In this document: piece by piece, positions 51,229-60,336 of the stretch
How positions within the stretch are numbered: position 1 is the stretch's first letter
How the letters are laid out: every line of letters begins with the position of its first letter
From: Actinomycetaceae bacterium
GTDB taxonomy: Bacteria; Actinomycetota; Actinomycetes; Actinomycetales; Actinomycetaceae
NCBI GenBank assembly: GCA_028724905.1
Contig: JAQYTG010000004.1
Location: 1 to 64,000 of the forward strand
Reading direction: 5' to 3'
Length of the DNA stretch: 64,000 nt
Notes under the pieces: model-generated
What the model was told of the DNA's origin: nothing
What the model saw: the letters and a program-made list of their open reading frames with translations, nothing else
Database searches by the model: none
Program-made: the position numbers and the translations under genes

Positions 51229-52785
51229 ATGAGTTCTGCTGCAAGGAATGGGCAGGCTTCAGCCGCCTATGGGGCATCCACCCCGACGGGTGAAACGGGT
51301 ACTGGTGCGCAGTCGCCGCAGCTTCCACCACAACTGCGGCGCGGATTGCGAGCGCGGCATCTGAACATGATCGCCATTGGCGGGGCTATTGGGACTGGCC
51401 TTTTTGTGGCTTCGGGCGGCACTATTTCTCAGGCGGGGCCAGGTGGGGCACTGCTCGCCTACGCTCTCATTGGCATTATGGTGTATTTCCTCATGCAGAG
51501 CTTGGGAGAGATGGCGGCGTATATGCCGGTGGCCGGCTCTTTCGGTGAATATGGCACCCGCTTCGTCTCCCCGAGTTTCGGCTTCGCAATGGGATGGAAC
51601 TACTGGTTCAATTGGGCTATTACAGTGGCGGCAGAGCTGGTGGCTGCTGGGCTGGTGATGAAATTCTGGCTCCCCGATGTGCCTATGTGGATTTGGAGTG
51701 CCATCTTTTTGCTGATTCTTTTCACGATCAACGCCCTCTCTGCCCGCGCTTACGGCGAGGGAGAATTTTGGTTTGCGCTGATTAAAGTCGTCACGGTGAT
51801 TGTGTTCCTCGTGGTGGGCATCCTGATGATTCTCGGCATTCTCGGAGGATCGTCGCCAGGTTTTAGCAACTGGGTGGCATCCGATCCGGCACATGGCACG
51901 CAGGCTCCTTTTGTGGGTGGCGTGATGGGGATTCTTGCCGTCTTTATGATCGCCGGTTTCTCATTCCAGGGCACGGAGCTGATTGGCGTCGCCGCCGGAG
52001 AGGCGGAAAATCCAAGCGTGAGCATCCCGAAAGCGATCAAGTCGGTATTTTGGCGGATTTTGCTCTTCTATATTCTCGCCATCGCCGTGATCGGATTCCT
52101 GATTCCATACACCGATCCCAACCTGCTTAATGCTTCAGATACTGGCGATATCACCATCGCTCCGTTCACGCTGATCTTTGCCAAGAGCGGGCTCGTGGGG
52201 CAAGCCGTGATTGCCTCGATTATGAACGCAGTGATCCTCACGGCGGTGCTCTCTGCGGGCAATTCAGGTCTCTATGCTTCGACGCGTATGCTCTATGCGC
52301 TCGCGGACAACCATCAGGCGCCGCGGATTTTCGTGAAACTCAACGATCGCGGAGTGCCGATGACGGCTCTCGTTGGCACAACTGTCGTGGCGCTGCTGTG
52401 TTTCTTGAGCTATCTCTTCGGGGAGGATAGTGCATATACCTGGATTGTGAATGCCTCCGGTTTGGCAGGGTTTATCACCTGGGTAGGCATCGCCTGGTGC
52501 CATCTTAAATTCCGCAAAGCATACGTTGCTCAGGGGCGTGATCTTGCCGCTTTGCCGTTCCGAGCCAAGCTCTATCCGGCAGGGCCAATCATCGCGTTAG
52601 TGATGTGCATACTCGTGATTATTGGGCAAAATACTGAAGCACTTTTGGGGCAGAGTGACTTCACGCATCTGCTCAGCTCCTATATCGGATTGCCGCTCTT
52701 CTTATTGCTGTGGGGTGGGCATAAACTCATCACCCGCGCGCCAAAAATTGATCCTGCTATGGCAGACTTCGCTACGCGTGAGTGA
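51229..52785 (+). CDS. lysP: Amino acid permease of the LysP type
   Basis: An inner-membrane amino acid-proton symporter of the APC superfamily, 518 residues and about 12 helices. The opening LRRGLRARHLNMIAIGGAIGTGLFVASGGTISQAGPGGALLAYALIGIMVYFLMQSLGEMAAYMPVAGSF closely follows lysine permease LysP, as does WNYWFNWAITVAAELVAAGLVMKFW. The first 40 residues are a Ser/Ala/Gln-rich cytoplasmic tail. AAGGAG lies eight bases before the ATG. Lysine is the best guess; related permeases take other cationic or neutral amino acids. Confidence 0.88.
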   Translation: MSSAARNGQASAAYGASTPTGETGTGAQSPQLPPQLRRGLRARHLNMIAIGGAIGTGLFVASGGTISQAGPGGALLAYALIGIMVYFLMQSLGEMAAYMPVAGSFGEYGTRFVSPSFGFAMGWNYWFNWAITVAAELVAAGLVMKFWLPDVPMWIWSAIFLLILFTINALSARAYGEGEFWFALIKVVTVIVFLVVGILMILGILGGSSPGFSNWVASDPAHGTQAPFVGGVMGILAVFMIAGFSFQGTELIGVAAGEAENPSVSIPKAIKSVFWRILLFYILAIAVIGFLIPYTDPNLLNASDTGDITIAPFTLIFAKSGLVGQAVIASIMNAVILTAVLSAGNSGLYASTRMLYALADNHQAPRIFVKLNDRGVPMTALVGTTVVALLCFLSYLFGEDSAYTWIVNASGLAGFITWVGIAWCHLKFRKAYVAQGRDLAALPFRAKLYPAGPIIALVMCILVIIGQNTEALLGQSDFTHLLSSYIGLPLFLLLWGGHKLITRAPKIDPAMADFATRE

Positions 52786-53004
52786 CGGCGGGTGGCGTGA
52801 CGGCAGGCGCAGTGACGACGAACTAAGTAGTAGCGCTGGGAGTGACGGTATGCGGGTGACGGCAAACGATTGGCGCAAGCGGTAGGAAAAGCGGAAAATT
52901 CCCACTTTAGACCCTAATTTTTGCTCTAGCCCGCGCTAAACTAGGAGCAGTGCGTAGGGTGCTTCCTGCGCGCCGATCAAAGAGTAACAAACAAGGATGT
53001 GACT

Positions 53005-53742
53005 ATGACGTACAAGCTGATTTTGTTGCGCCACGGCCAGAGTGAGTGGAACGCCAAAAACCTCTTCACAGGGTGGGTGGACGTTCCGCTTTCAGAGACC
53101 GGCAAACAAGAGGCCATCCACGGCGGTGAGCTATTGAAAGAGAATGGGATTCTTCCCGACCTCCTCTTTACATCGTTGCTGCGCCGCGCCATTATGACGG
53201 CGAATCTCGCTCTTGATGCCTGTGATCGGCACTGGATTCCAGTGGAGCGCAACTGGCGTCTCAACGAGCGGCACTATGGCGCTTTGCAGGGTAAGAACAA
53301 GAAAGAAATCCGCGATGAATACGGCGAAGAGCAGTTTATGCTGTGGCGTCGCAGCTACGATGTGCCGCCGCCGGCCATCGAGGCTGGCAGTGAGTTTAGC
53401 CAAGATGCCGATCCGCGCTATGCGGGCGAGCCAATTCCGGCCAGCGAATGCTTGAAAGATGTGCTTGAGCGGGCTTTGCCATACTGGGACGAAACGATTG
53501 TGCCTGCCATTAAGACTGGCAAGACGGTGATGATCGCAGCTCACGGCAATTCACTGCGGGCAATCGTGAAGCACCTCGATCAGATTTCAGATGAGGACAT
53601 TGCTGGCCTCAATATCCCAACGGGTGTACCGCTGCTCTATGAATTGGACGAGGAGACGTTGGCGCCGGTGAAGAAAGGCGGCACCTACCTCGATCCTGAT
53701 GCAGAAGCTAAAATCGCCGCTGTAGCTAATCAAGGAAAGTAA
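53005..53742 (+). CDS. gpmA: 2,3-bisphosphoglycerate-dependent phosphoglycerate mutase
   Basis: Glycolytic enzyme converting 3- to 2-phosphoglycerate through a phospho-histidine (EC 5.4.2.11), 245 residues. The catalytic H10 sits in [42 protein letters not shown] and the second histidine in [15 protein letters not shown] complete the set. I start it at ATG 53005 with AAGGA seven bases upstream; the frame is open from a GTG six bases earlier. It stands alone between two gene-free stretches. Confidence 0.96.
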   Translation: MTYKLILLRHGQSEWNAKNLFTGWVDVPLSETGKQEAIHGGELLKENGILPDLLFTSLLRRAIMTANLALDACDRHWIPVERNWRLNERHYGALQGKNKKEIRDEYGEEQFMLWRRSYDVPPPAIEAGSEFSQDADPRYAGEPIPASECLKDVLERALPYWDETIVPAIKTGKTVMIAAHGNSLRAIVKHLDQISDEDIAGLNIPTGVPLLYELDEETLAPVKKGGTYLDPDAEAKIAAVANQGK

Positions 53743-53805
53743 TTTTCTGGTTTAGAGAAATGGGGCTAGTTTAAATACAGCGTCGGAGAGCGCTGGCTTC
53801 TAGCG

Positions 53806-53823
53806 ATATAGTTCTAACTATAT
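53806..53823. repeat. Perfect inverted repeat after gpmA
   Basis: ATATAGTT and AACTATAT flank two bases. It lies 60 bases after the gpmA stop, with no T-run, so it may be an operator-like palindrome or a weak terminator. Confidence 0.5.
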
Positions 53824-54278
53824 AGTTCCAGTGTGCTCTCTTTGCTTTCGCATACTCCGTACAGTACGTTCCTTATTCGCATAGTGGCGGTGCAATGAAT
53901 TGTCGCAGCGAATAGGCACGGTAAAAGCATGGCCAAAGCATGATACAAGCATGGTGGCAGCGTGGTAGCAGCATGGTGAAAACCTGGTGAACTGCGGCGA
54001 ACCATAGCGAACTGTAGTGTAAGCCGCAGCGAACCACGCAGTGCGAACCGTGAACTGTGCTGGCAGCCGCGTGAACGGCGTGAGATGCACTGGCGCGTAG
54101 CGAAGATGAGATAGAGGGCGCCGGCAAAGAAGGCGAGCTATAGAAGGATGGCGGGTTAGAAGAAGCAGCTGTGAGTAGCGACGCCGCTGCCGCGAGGTAG
54201 CGGCGTCGCCATATTCTAGTGCGATATTTTGGTGCGATTTGTGATGTAAGGTGCTGTGGTGCGTGGTGAGGCCAATAC

Positions 54279-54350
54279 AATTGGTCTGGCAAGTGCTATC
54301 AACGCTGAGCAGTGCCTCTACTTACTATCAACGCCGAGCGGTACCTCTAC
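54279..54350. repeat. Palindromic element half-site leading into a 27-base tandem pair
   Basis: aattggtctggc, then aagtgctatcaac (54279-54303) is a copy of the dispersed element. From its right end a 27-base unit (ctatcaacgc, gagc, gcctctac) is present at 54295-54321 and 54324-54350, period 29, with a few differences. Confidence 0.7.
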
Positions 54351-54490
54351 TGAGTTCTCAGTTTCTCTGAGCTTTCAATTTTTCCCTGATCTCTTATGTA
54401 CCCGTATTATGTGCCCGTATTGGTCGCTAGAAATTCTGCGCTTCCCGAAATATCACAATTTTTAGCACTTTTGGCTCGCACAGCTTTTGA

Positions 54491-54496
54491 TAGAAT
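54491..54496 (+). promoter_or_regulatory. -10 box of carD
   Basis: TAGAAT, 30 bases before the carD ATG. TTTTGG about 16 bases further up could be a weak -35. Confidence 0.45.
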
Positions 54497-54526
54497 GGAA
54501 GCCTACGAAAGAAAGTGAAGTGCGTT

Positions 54527-55075
54527 ATGCCGTTCAAAGTTGGCGAAACCGTTGTGTACCCCCATCATGGGGCAGCCTACATCGAAGACATTTCGGAAAA
54601 AACAATCCGTGGCGAAAAGCGTCTCTACCTTACATTGCGGGTGATCCAGAGCGACCTCACTATTCAGGTGCCAGCTGATTCACTAGCGGAAGTAGGCGTG
54701 CGAGACGTCTCGAATGACGAGCAGCTCGAACGTGTCTTCTCGATCTTGCGCCAAGAAGATGTAGAAGAGCCGCAGAATTGGAGCCGTCGCTTCAAGGCTA
54801 ATGGTGAGAAGCTCACGAGTGGAGACGTCAATAAAGTGGCGGAAGTGGTGCGTGATCTCACCCGTCGCAATACGGATCGTGGCCTGAGTGCAGGCGAGAA
54901 GCGGATGCTCTCACAGGCGCGTGGGATTCTGAGTTCTGAAGTGGCGCTCGCCCGAGATATGAGCGACGAGGAAGCCGGAGAGCTGCTCAATGAGATCTTG
55001 GGCGAATTCGATGCGGATATAGATCTGGAATTTTCGGCCATTTCTGCTGACGAGGCACAGAGCGCCGACGAATGA
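54527..55075 (+). CDS. carD: CarD family transcription factor
   Basis: A 182-residue RNA polymerase-binding protein that stabilises open promoter complexes. The N-terminal RNAP-interaction domain opens with [27 protein letters not shown], and the C-terminal helical DNA-binding domain includes [49 protein letters not shown]. The acidic tail ([22 protein letters not shown]) is longer than usual. I start it at ATG 54527, where homology begins; the frame opens 12 bases earlier at a GTG. It is followed by ispD, as in mycobacteria and most actinobacteria. Confidence 0.95.
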   Translation: MPFKVGETVVYPHHGAAYIEDISEKTIRGEKRLYLTLRVIQSDLTIQVPADSLAEVGVRDVSNDEQLERVFSILRQEDVEEPQNWSRRFKANGEKLTSGDVNKVAEVVRDLTRRNTDRGLSAGEKRMLSQARGILSSEVALARDMSDEEAGELLNEILGEFDADIDLEFSAISADEAQSADE

Positions 55076-55093
55076 AAGTGCGGTTGCGCAGCT

Positions 55094-55876
55094 ATGAATG
55101 ATGCTATGCAGGTGACGGCGATTGTAGCCGCTGCAGGGATGGGCACGCGCCTGGGGGCTGCCATGCCCAAGGCATTGGTGGAGCTGGCTGGAGAGCCGCT
55201 GCTGGTACACGCTCTCAGGGGCTTGCGCGAAGCTGGAGTGCGGCAGATCGTCGTCACGGCTCCAGATCAAGAAGCTGCAAAAGCTGAGTTTAGCAAGGCG
55301 TTGGCCACTGCTGAGATCGCGGATGTGGTGCTCATCTCGGGCGGACGTACCCGCCAAGAATCGGTGGCAAAGGGCATCGCCGCTGCCACTACTCATTTTC
55401 CACACACCACACACATATTGGTGCATGACGCCGCTCGGGCACTTACGCCGGCAAGCGTGGTGATGAGGGTGATCGGTCTACTGGCCGCAGGTTTTCCGGC
55501 TGTGATTCCCGTGCTGCCCGTGGCAGATACGATCAAAGAGGTTGAGATAGATGCCGATGTTCAGGCGGCAGCAGAGCTCGTAGGGGGCAAGGCAGAGCTG
55601 GCATACACCGAGAAAGTAGTGCGCACAGCTGAGCGGGCTGCACTGCGAGCGGTGCAGACGCCGCAGGGATTCGATCTTGCGGTATTGCAGGCGGCGCACG
55701 AGGCGGGGGTGCAGTTGAGCCATGATGAGCAGGCGGGTGCTCCCGATGATGCGGCGCTCGTTGAACTCAGTGGAGCAGTGGTGCACACCGTGCCTGGCGA
55801 TGCGCGGGCTATGAAAATCACGACCCCATTCGATTTACGGGTGGCACAAATGCTGATTGCTGATGTTGATAGCTGA
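55094..55876 (+). CDS. ispD: 2-C-methyl-D-erythritol 4-phosphate cytidylyltransferase
   Basis: MEP-pathway enzyme joining CTP and methylerythritol phosphate (EC 2.7.7.60), for isoprenoid precursors, 260 residues. The nucleotide loop is AAAGMGTRLGAAMPKALVEL, with Arg19 and Lys26 as the catalytic pair. HDAARALTPASVV and PVADTIKEV follow in the usual places. It starts 18 bases after the carD stop, so both probably share a transcript. ATG 55094 has no strong ribosome-binding site, and ATG 55106 is also possible. Confidence 0.94.
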   Translation: MNDAMQVTAIVAAAGMGTRLGAAMPKALVELAGEPLLVHALRGLREAGVRQIVVTAPDQEAAKAEFSKALATAEIADVVLISGGRTRQESVAKGIAAATTHFPHTTHILVHDAARALTPASVVMRVIGLLAAGFPAVIPVLPVADTIKEVEIDADVQAAAELVGGKAELAYTEKVVRTAERAALRAVQTPQGFDLAVLQAAHEAGVQLSHDEQAGAPDDAALVELSGAVVHTVPGDARAMKITTPFDLRVAQMLIADVDS

Positions 55877-56290
55877 TGCTGATCGTCAGCGTGCGTGACG
55901 CCAGCGGATGATCCAGCGGTGCTTTGCTGCCGTCGGTCTAGGGCAATCGGGGATAGGCAATGTTCAGGGTGCATTGCAGAGGTATAACGCAGTGAGGCGA
56001 CACAGCGAAAAAAAAGAACAGCGAGGAACACAGCGACGTGCACACAGTGAGATAGTGCGCCTGAGACCTGAGAATCGGGCGGAGCGCGGTGATCGCTATG
56101 TGCTGGGAGTGTGAGGGCTGAAAATTTCGGTGAGAACAATCGCGGCGTGAAATGCGGCGGGGATAAGCAGGGGCTGTGAGTTGTGACGGGACGCACCCCA
56201 GTGAAACTAGTGAAAACTGCGGTAGGAGCTGCGGTGAGAACGGCGCAGTGAAAGTGTGTCTGGCAGCGAGAGTAGAACGGAGGGAATGAG
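55877..56290. other. Gene-free gap between ispD and ispF
   Basis: About 410 bases in a place where these genes are often close or fused. Simple repeated words (gcgaggaacacagcgacg, cacacagtgagatagtg), no gene, no clear terminator. Confidence 0.5.
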
Positions 56291-56833
56291 ATGGCTCAGA
56301 TCATGCGGGTGGCCACGGCCGTGGACGTGCACGCTTTTGAATCCGGATGTGGCTCTGGCGGTGCCGGTGTTGAATGGACGGGTACCCCTGGTCAATCGAG
56401 TGAGGCCGCGCGTCCGCTGATGCTCGCCTGTTTAGAGTGGCCTGGGGAGCGGGCGCTCGCAGGGCACTCAGATGGCGACGTCGCCGCCCATGCGGTGTGC
56501 GATGCAATCCTCATCGCAGCTGGCGTGGGAGAAATGGGCACCGTCTTTGGCGTGGATCGCCCAGAATTTTCAGGCGCCTCAGGGGAGACGTTTCTGCGAG
56601 AAGCTCTGCGCTTAGCGAGTGAAGCGGGCTTCGCGCCCACAAATATCTCTGTGCAGATCGTAGCGCAAAGGCCGAGGTTTGCCCCGCATAAAGATGCCGC
56701 ACAAGCCCGCATGAGCGAGATCGTGGGAGCGCCGGTGTCGGTGGCCGCCACGAGCACGGATCACCTTGGTTTTATTGGAGCTGGCGAGGGGATTGCAGCC
56801 ATTGCTACAGCGCTGCTGCACGGGATCGAGTAA
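56291..56833 (+). CDS. ispF: 2-C-methyl-D-erythritol 2,4-cyclodiphosphate synthase
   Basis: MEP-pathway enzyme that cyclises the CDP intermediate (EC 4.6.1.12), a homotrimer with zinc. Metal ligands D12 and H14 lie in VDVHAF and H67 in GHSDGDVAAHAV; SVAATSTDHLGFIGAGEGIAAIA is the conserved C-terminus. Between residues 16 and 40 an extra Gly/Ser-rich loop (ESGCGSGGAGVEWTGTPGQ) makes it 180 residues instead of about 160. GGAGGG lies seven bases before the ATG. Confidence 0.94.
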   Translation: MAQIMRVATAVDVHAFESGCGSGGAGVEWTGTPGQSSEAARPLMLACLEWPGERALAGHSDGDVAAHAVCDAILIAAGVGEMGTVFGVDRPEFSGASGETFLREALRLASEAGFAPTNISVQIVAQRPRFAPHKDAAQARMSEIVGAPVSVAATSTDHLGFIGAGEGIAAIATALLHGIE

Positions 56834-56921
56834 GCAGCAGATTTACGTCGCTTGAGCGGTTTACTTCGTTTTGGCAGTTTGCGGTGTCTGAGTTTGCTGT
56901 GCCTGAGCCTTTTACTTCGCC

Positions 56922-58535
56922 TTACTTCGTTTGAGCTTTTACGGGGATAAACGTGATCAGGCCAACGAGCACCACCAGCATAATGCCCAGGATGCCGAAG
57001 TAAGCGGCAGACTTGAGCGGCAAACCCGTGATGGCTGCCCCGAGCACGATCGCGTTGGCATACATGAACGGCGAGAGAAAGCTGACGGCACGGCCAGTGG
57101 TGGCATAGAGGCCGAAGAGCTCGCCCTCTTCTCCTTTCGGAGCGATGCGTGCCAAGAACGTGCGTGAAGCGCTCTGAGTAGGGCCTACAAAAACGCACAG
57201 CCCTAAGCCGAAAATCCAAAATACTGTGGTTGCAGAGAGGGAGCCGATTCCATTGTGGAAGACGAACACGGCAAATCCGCACACGGCCATGCTCACCAGC
57301 GAGAGAATGATCACCGTGCGGGCGCCGAATTTATCGTCGAGGATTCCAAAGGCAATGGTGGCAATGCCAGCTACGAGGTTGGCTACTACGCCGAAAATGA
57401 TCACGTCGGATTTTCCAAAGCCAAATGCCGCCGAAGCCAGTACTGCGCCAAATGTAAAGACTCCTGCTAGGCCGTCGCGGTAAATGGCTGAGGAAATGAG
57501 AAACCACACCACGGATCTGTCGGTGCGCCACAGGCGCTTAATAGACACCCACAGTTGTTTGTACGCTCCAATGATGCCGAGTGCGGCTGCGCCCTCACGC
57601 CGCGGTTTATTGCGAGCTGTGAGCATAATCGGCAGTGAAAAAATGAGCGTCCACAGAGCAGCAAAGAGCATCGAGATGCGCACGTTCATGCCATTTTCGC
57701 TGGTGACGCCAAACCATCCTACATCGGGGGAGATGAAACCGACGAAAAGAATCAGCAGCAACACGATTCCGCCCACGTATCCCAGCCCCCAGCCGAAACC
57801 AGAGATTTTACCGACGTTTTTCGATGTGGAAATATCAGAGATCATGGCGTTGTATACCACCGAGCCAGTCTCGAATGCGATATTGCCAGCGGCCAACAGG
57901 AATAGCCCGAGCCAGAGGCGGGAGTGGCCAGCGGCGTCGAGCGGAGTCACGAAAAATAGACCGGCAGTCACCACGATAGTGACGACTGTCGTCACCGTGA
58001 GGACGGTAGCTGATTTGCCGGAGCGGTCTACGCTTTGCCCGAGTGCCGGAGCGACGACGGCAATCAGCAGCCCAGCCACAGTCAGCGCATAGCCCAAGCT
58101 GGCATTGGCCTGCTCGCCAAAAAGCGTGGGGTCGGTGAGGTAGACCGAAAACACAAAAGTGGTGACGACGGCGTTAAACGCCGCCGACGCCCAATCCCAC
58201 AGACCCCATGCCCACACTCGGCCAGTGAAAGTCCGCGATTTCTGCGGGTGGGGTGGCTGGCGCGAGACTGGTTCCTGACGTGATGGTGTCTGCTCGGCTG
58301 GTTTCCGAGGCACTGTTTGTGATGACGGCGAGGGGGTAGACTCACGCGCAGACTTAGACTCTGGGGTGCTTTGTTCGGAGGGCTCGTCTTGCCTATGTGG
58401 CTGGCGCTGCGGGTGTTGATCGCGTTCTCCGCGTAGTTTATGCTGCCCGCGTGTTTGGTGCAGACCATCTGTTGCGAATGGTTCGTGGCGCCCGCGTGGA
58501 TCGCGTGGATCGTGCGTGGTAGAGATTTCATTCAT
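56922..58535 (-). CDS. MFS transporter, UMF1 (Atg22-like) family
   Basis: A 537-residue membrane carrier. From residue about 100 it follows the UMF1 pattern: RVWAWGLWDWASAAFNAVVTTFVFSVYLTD, then about 12 hydrophobic helices, with SVVYNAMISDIS and CVFVGPTQSASRTFLARIAPKGEEGELFGLYATTGRAVSFLSPFMY typical of the family. The first 90 residues are a hydrophilic tail rich in His, Arg, Gln, Ser and Pro with no known domain. The substrate is unknown. It lies on the minus strand between ispF and cysS, breaking an otherwise conserved gene order, and diverges from cysS across about 80 bases. Confidence 0.85.
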   Translation of the reverse strand: MNEISTTHDPRDPRGRHEPFATDGLHQTRGQHKLRGERDQHPQRQPHRQDEPSEQSTPESKSARESTPSPSSQTVPRKPAEQTPSRQEPVSRQPPHPQKSRTFTGRVWAWGLWDWASAAFNAVVTTFVFSVYLTDPTLFGEQANASLGYALTVAGLLIAVVAPALGQSVDRSGKSATVLTVTTVVTIVVTAGLFFVTPLDAAGHSRLWLGLFLLAAGNIAFETGSVVYNAMISDISTSKNVGKISGFGWGLGYVGGIVLLLILFVGFISPDVGWFGVTSENGMNVRISMLFAALWTLIFSLPIMLTARNKPRREGAAALGIIGAYKQLWVSIKRLWRTDRSVVWFLISSAIYRDGLAGVFTFGAVLASAAFGFGKSDVIIFGVVANLVAGIATIAFGILDDKFGARTVIILSLVSMAVCGFAVFVFHNGIGSLSATTVFWIFGLGLCVFVGPTQSASRTFLARIAPKGEEGELFGLYATTGRAVSFLSPFMYANAIVLGAAITGLPLKSAAYFGILGIMLVVLVGLITFIPVKAQTK

Positions 58536-58600
58536 ACACCTAAATGTAGCGATTACTGGCGGCGCGCATCACACTTTCGCGCTTCTGTATCGTGTGTCGG

Positions 58601-58606
58601 TAAAAT
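58601..58606 (+). promoter_or_regulatory. -10 box of a probable leaderless promoter (cysS)
   Basis: TAAAAT ends seven bases before the GTG at 58614, where homology to CysS starts, and no useful ribosome-binding site is present. Confidence 0.4.
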
Positions 58607-58613
58607 TAAGGGC

Positions 58614-60044
58614 GTGAGTTTACATATCTATGATTCTGCGCACCGGCAATTGCGGGAGTTTCACCCGATTGAGCCTGGTAAAGTGGGGATTTATCTGTGT
58701 GGTGCCACTGTGCAAGGTTCGCCGCACATTGGGCATATGCGCTCTGCGCTAGCGTTCGACGTGCTTGTGCGCTGGCTACAACGCAGTGGATATACGGTCA
58801 CCCTTGTGCGTAACGTCACAGATATTGACGATAAAATCCTCAACAAATCCGCCCAAGCAGGGCAGCCGTGGTGGGCATGGGCATACACATTCGAACGAGA
58901 ATTCGCAGCCGCATACCAAGCTCTTGGAGTGTTGCCACCTACCTATGAGCCACGAGCTACAGGGCACGTGCCAGAGATGATTGCCCTTATTCAGCGGATT
59001 ATAGATGCTGGCCATGCCTACCAAGGCTCTGCAGGCAACGTCTATTTCGACGTCACCTCACTCAAAGACTATGGTTCGCTGACGAATCAAGCGCTGGCCG
59101 ACCTCTCGATAGACGATGCCGGATCTGAGCCAGATAAACGCAATCCGCACGATTTTGCCTTGTGGAAAGCGGCCAAACCGAGTGAGCCAGAATCGGCCGC
59201 ATGGGATACCCCCTGGGGGCGCGGCCGGCCAGGATGGCATCTGGAATGCTCGACGATGAGCTGGAAGTATCTCGGAGAGACTTTTGATATTCACGGCGGC
59301 GGGTTGGATTTGCGCTTCCCTCACCATGAGAATGAGCAAGCGCAAAGCCATGCGGCGGGGTTTGAGTTTGCCCGCTACTGGATGCACAACGCATGGGTGA
59401 CGATCGACGGCGAAAAAATGAGCAAGAGTTTGGGCAACTCGCTTACGGTAGACAATATCTTGCGCCACTACCCTGCGGTGCTGGTGCGTTTTGCACTGGG
59501 CACAGTGCATTACCGCTCCACGGTGGCATACTCAGAGCGCACCTTGGCCGAGGCTCAGGCTCAGTGGGATCGGCTGAGCGGATTTGTGCAGCGCGCGGTG
59601 GAGGCCACGGGAGAGATAGATCGCTCAGAGGTGACGGCGCTCAGCGCGGAGGAGCTTCCAGAAGAGTTCCGGCAGGCTATGGACGACGATCTCAACGTCT
59701 CTGCGGCGCTCGCCGTCATCCACGAACACGTGCGGCGCGGGAATAACGCTCTGGCGGATATCGACGATGTGGAGACGCACCGCGAGCAGCTATTGGTGCG
59801 CTCCATGCTTGACGTATTGGGACTCGATCCGCTGGCCGATCCGTGGCGAGGGAGCGAAGCTAACGGCGAGGGTAGCGATGTCTACGAAGCCTTAGATGCA
59901 CTGGTACGCCAGATTCTGGAGCGCCGAGCTGAAGCGCGGGCGGCGAAAGACTGGCCACAAGCTGATGCACTGCGCGATTCGTTGGCTGCTGCGGGGATTA
60001 GTGTGGAAGACTCAGCCGAAGGGGCGCGCTGGCGCCTAGATTGA
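58614..60044 (+). CDS. cysS: Cysteinyl-tRNA synthetase
   Basis: Class I synthetase charging tRNA-Cys (EC 6.1.1.16), 476 residues from GTG 58614. The zinc ligand C29 and HIGH (38-41) lie in YLCGATVQGSPHIGHMRSA; GWHLECSTMS, DIHGGGLDLRFPHHENEQAQ and K268-MSKS (GEKMSKSLGN) complete the active site; the C-terminal helical tRNA-binding part ends in KDWPQADALRDSLAAAGISVEDSAEGARWRL. The 58 codons upstream that stay open are not part of the protein. Confidence 0.96.
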   Translation: MSLHIYDSAHRQLREFHPIEPGKVGIYLCGATVQGSPHIGHMRSALAFDVLVRWLQRSGYTVTLVRNVTDIDDKILNKSAQAGQPWWAWAYTFEREFAAAYQALGVLPPTYEPRATGHVPEMIALIQRIIDAGHAYQGSAGNVYFDVTSLKDYGSLTNQALADLSIDDAGSEPDKRNPHDFALWKAAKPSEPESAAWDTPWGRGRPGWHLECSTMSWKYLGETFDIHGGGLDLRFPHHENEQAQSHAAGFEFARYWMHNAWVTIDGEKMSKSLGNSLTVDNILRHYPAVLVRFALGTVHYRSTVAYSERTLAEAQAQWDRLSGFVQRAVEATGEIDRSEVTALSAEELPEEFRQAMDDDLNVSAALAVIHEHVRRGNNALADIDDVETHREQLLVRSMLDVLGLDPLADPWRGSEANGEGSDVYEALDALVRQILERRAEARAAKDWPQADALRDSLAAAGISVEDSAEGARWRLD

Positions 60045-60336
60045 CGGCTGTGATCCGGCAGTGGCGATCCGGTAGCTTGGCGCGGAATGCGATAGCTGCG
60101 CGTGCAGGATGAGCGCTTGGCGCCGAAGTCGCAGAGCTGGTGACGGCAGGGGCTCGATGGCACGGTCGATAGCACGGATCAGTGGCTGCGAAGCGCTGAC
60201 AGCGCAGCGCGATCTGTATGTCAATACAGCGCCGCGGAAACGTAAATGCATAAAATGACGGGTGACGAACGGTGCCGAGCCGTGCTGAGCAATACTGAGC
60301 AGTACACACGGTACTGCATGAGACGTGAGGGGAACG

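Larger units (their letters stand above)
53743..54526. other. Gene-free stretch between gpmA and carD
   Basis: About 780 bases with no credible gene. It holds an inverted repeat at 53806-53823, simple words such as catggt and gcgaac at 53900-54060, the repeats at 54279-54350 and the carD promoter. Confidence 0.6.
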
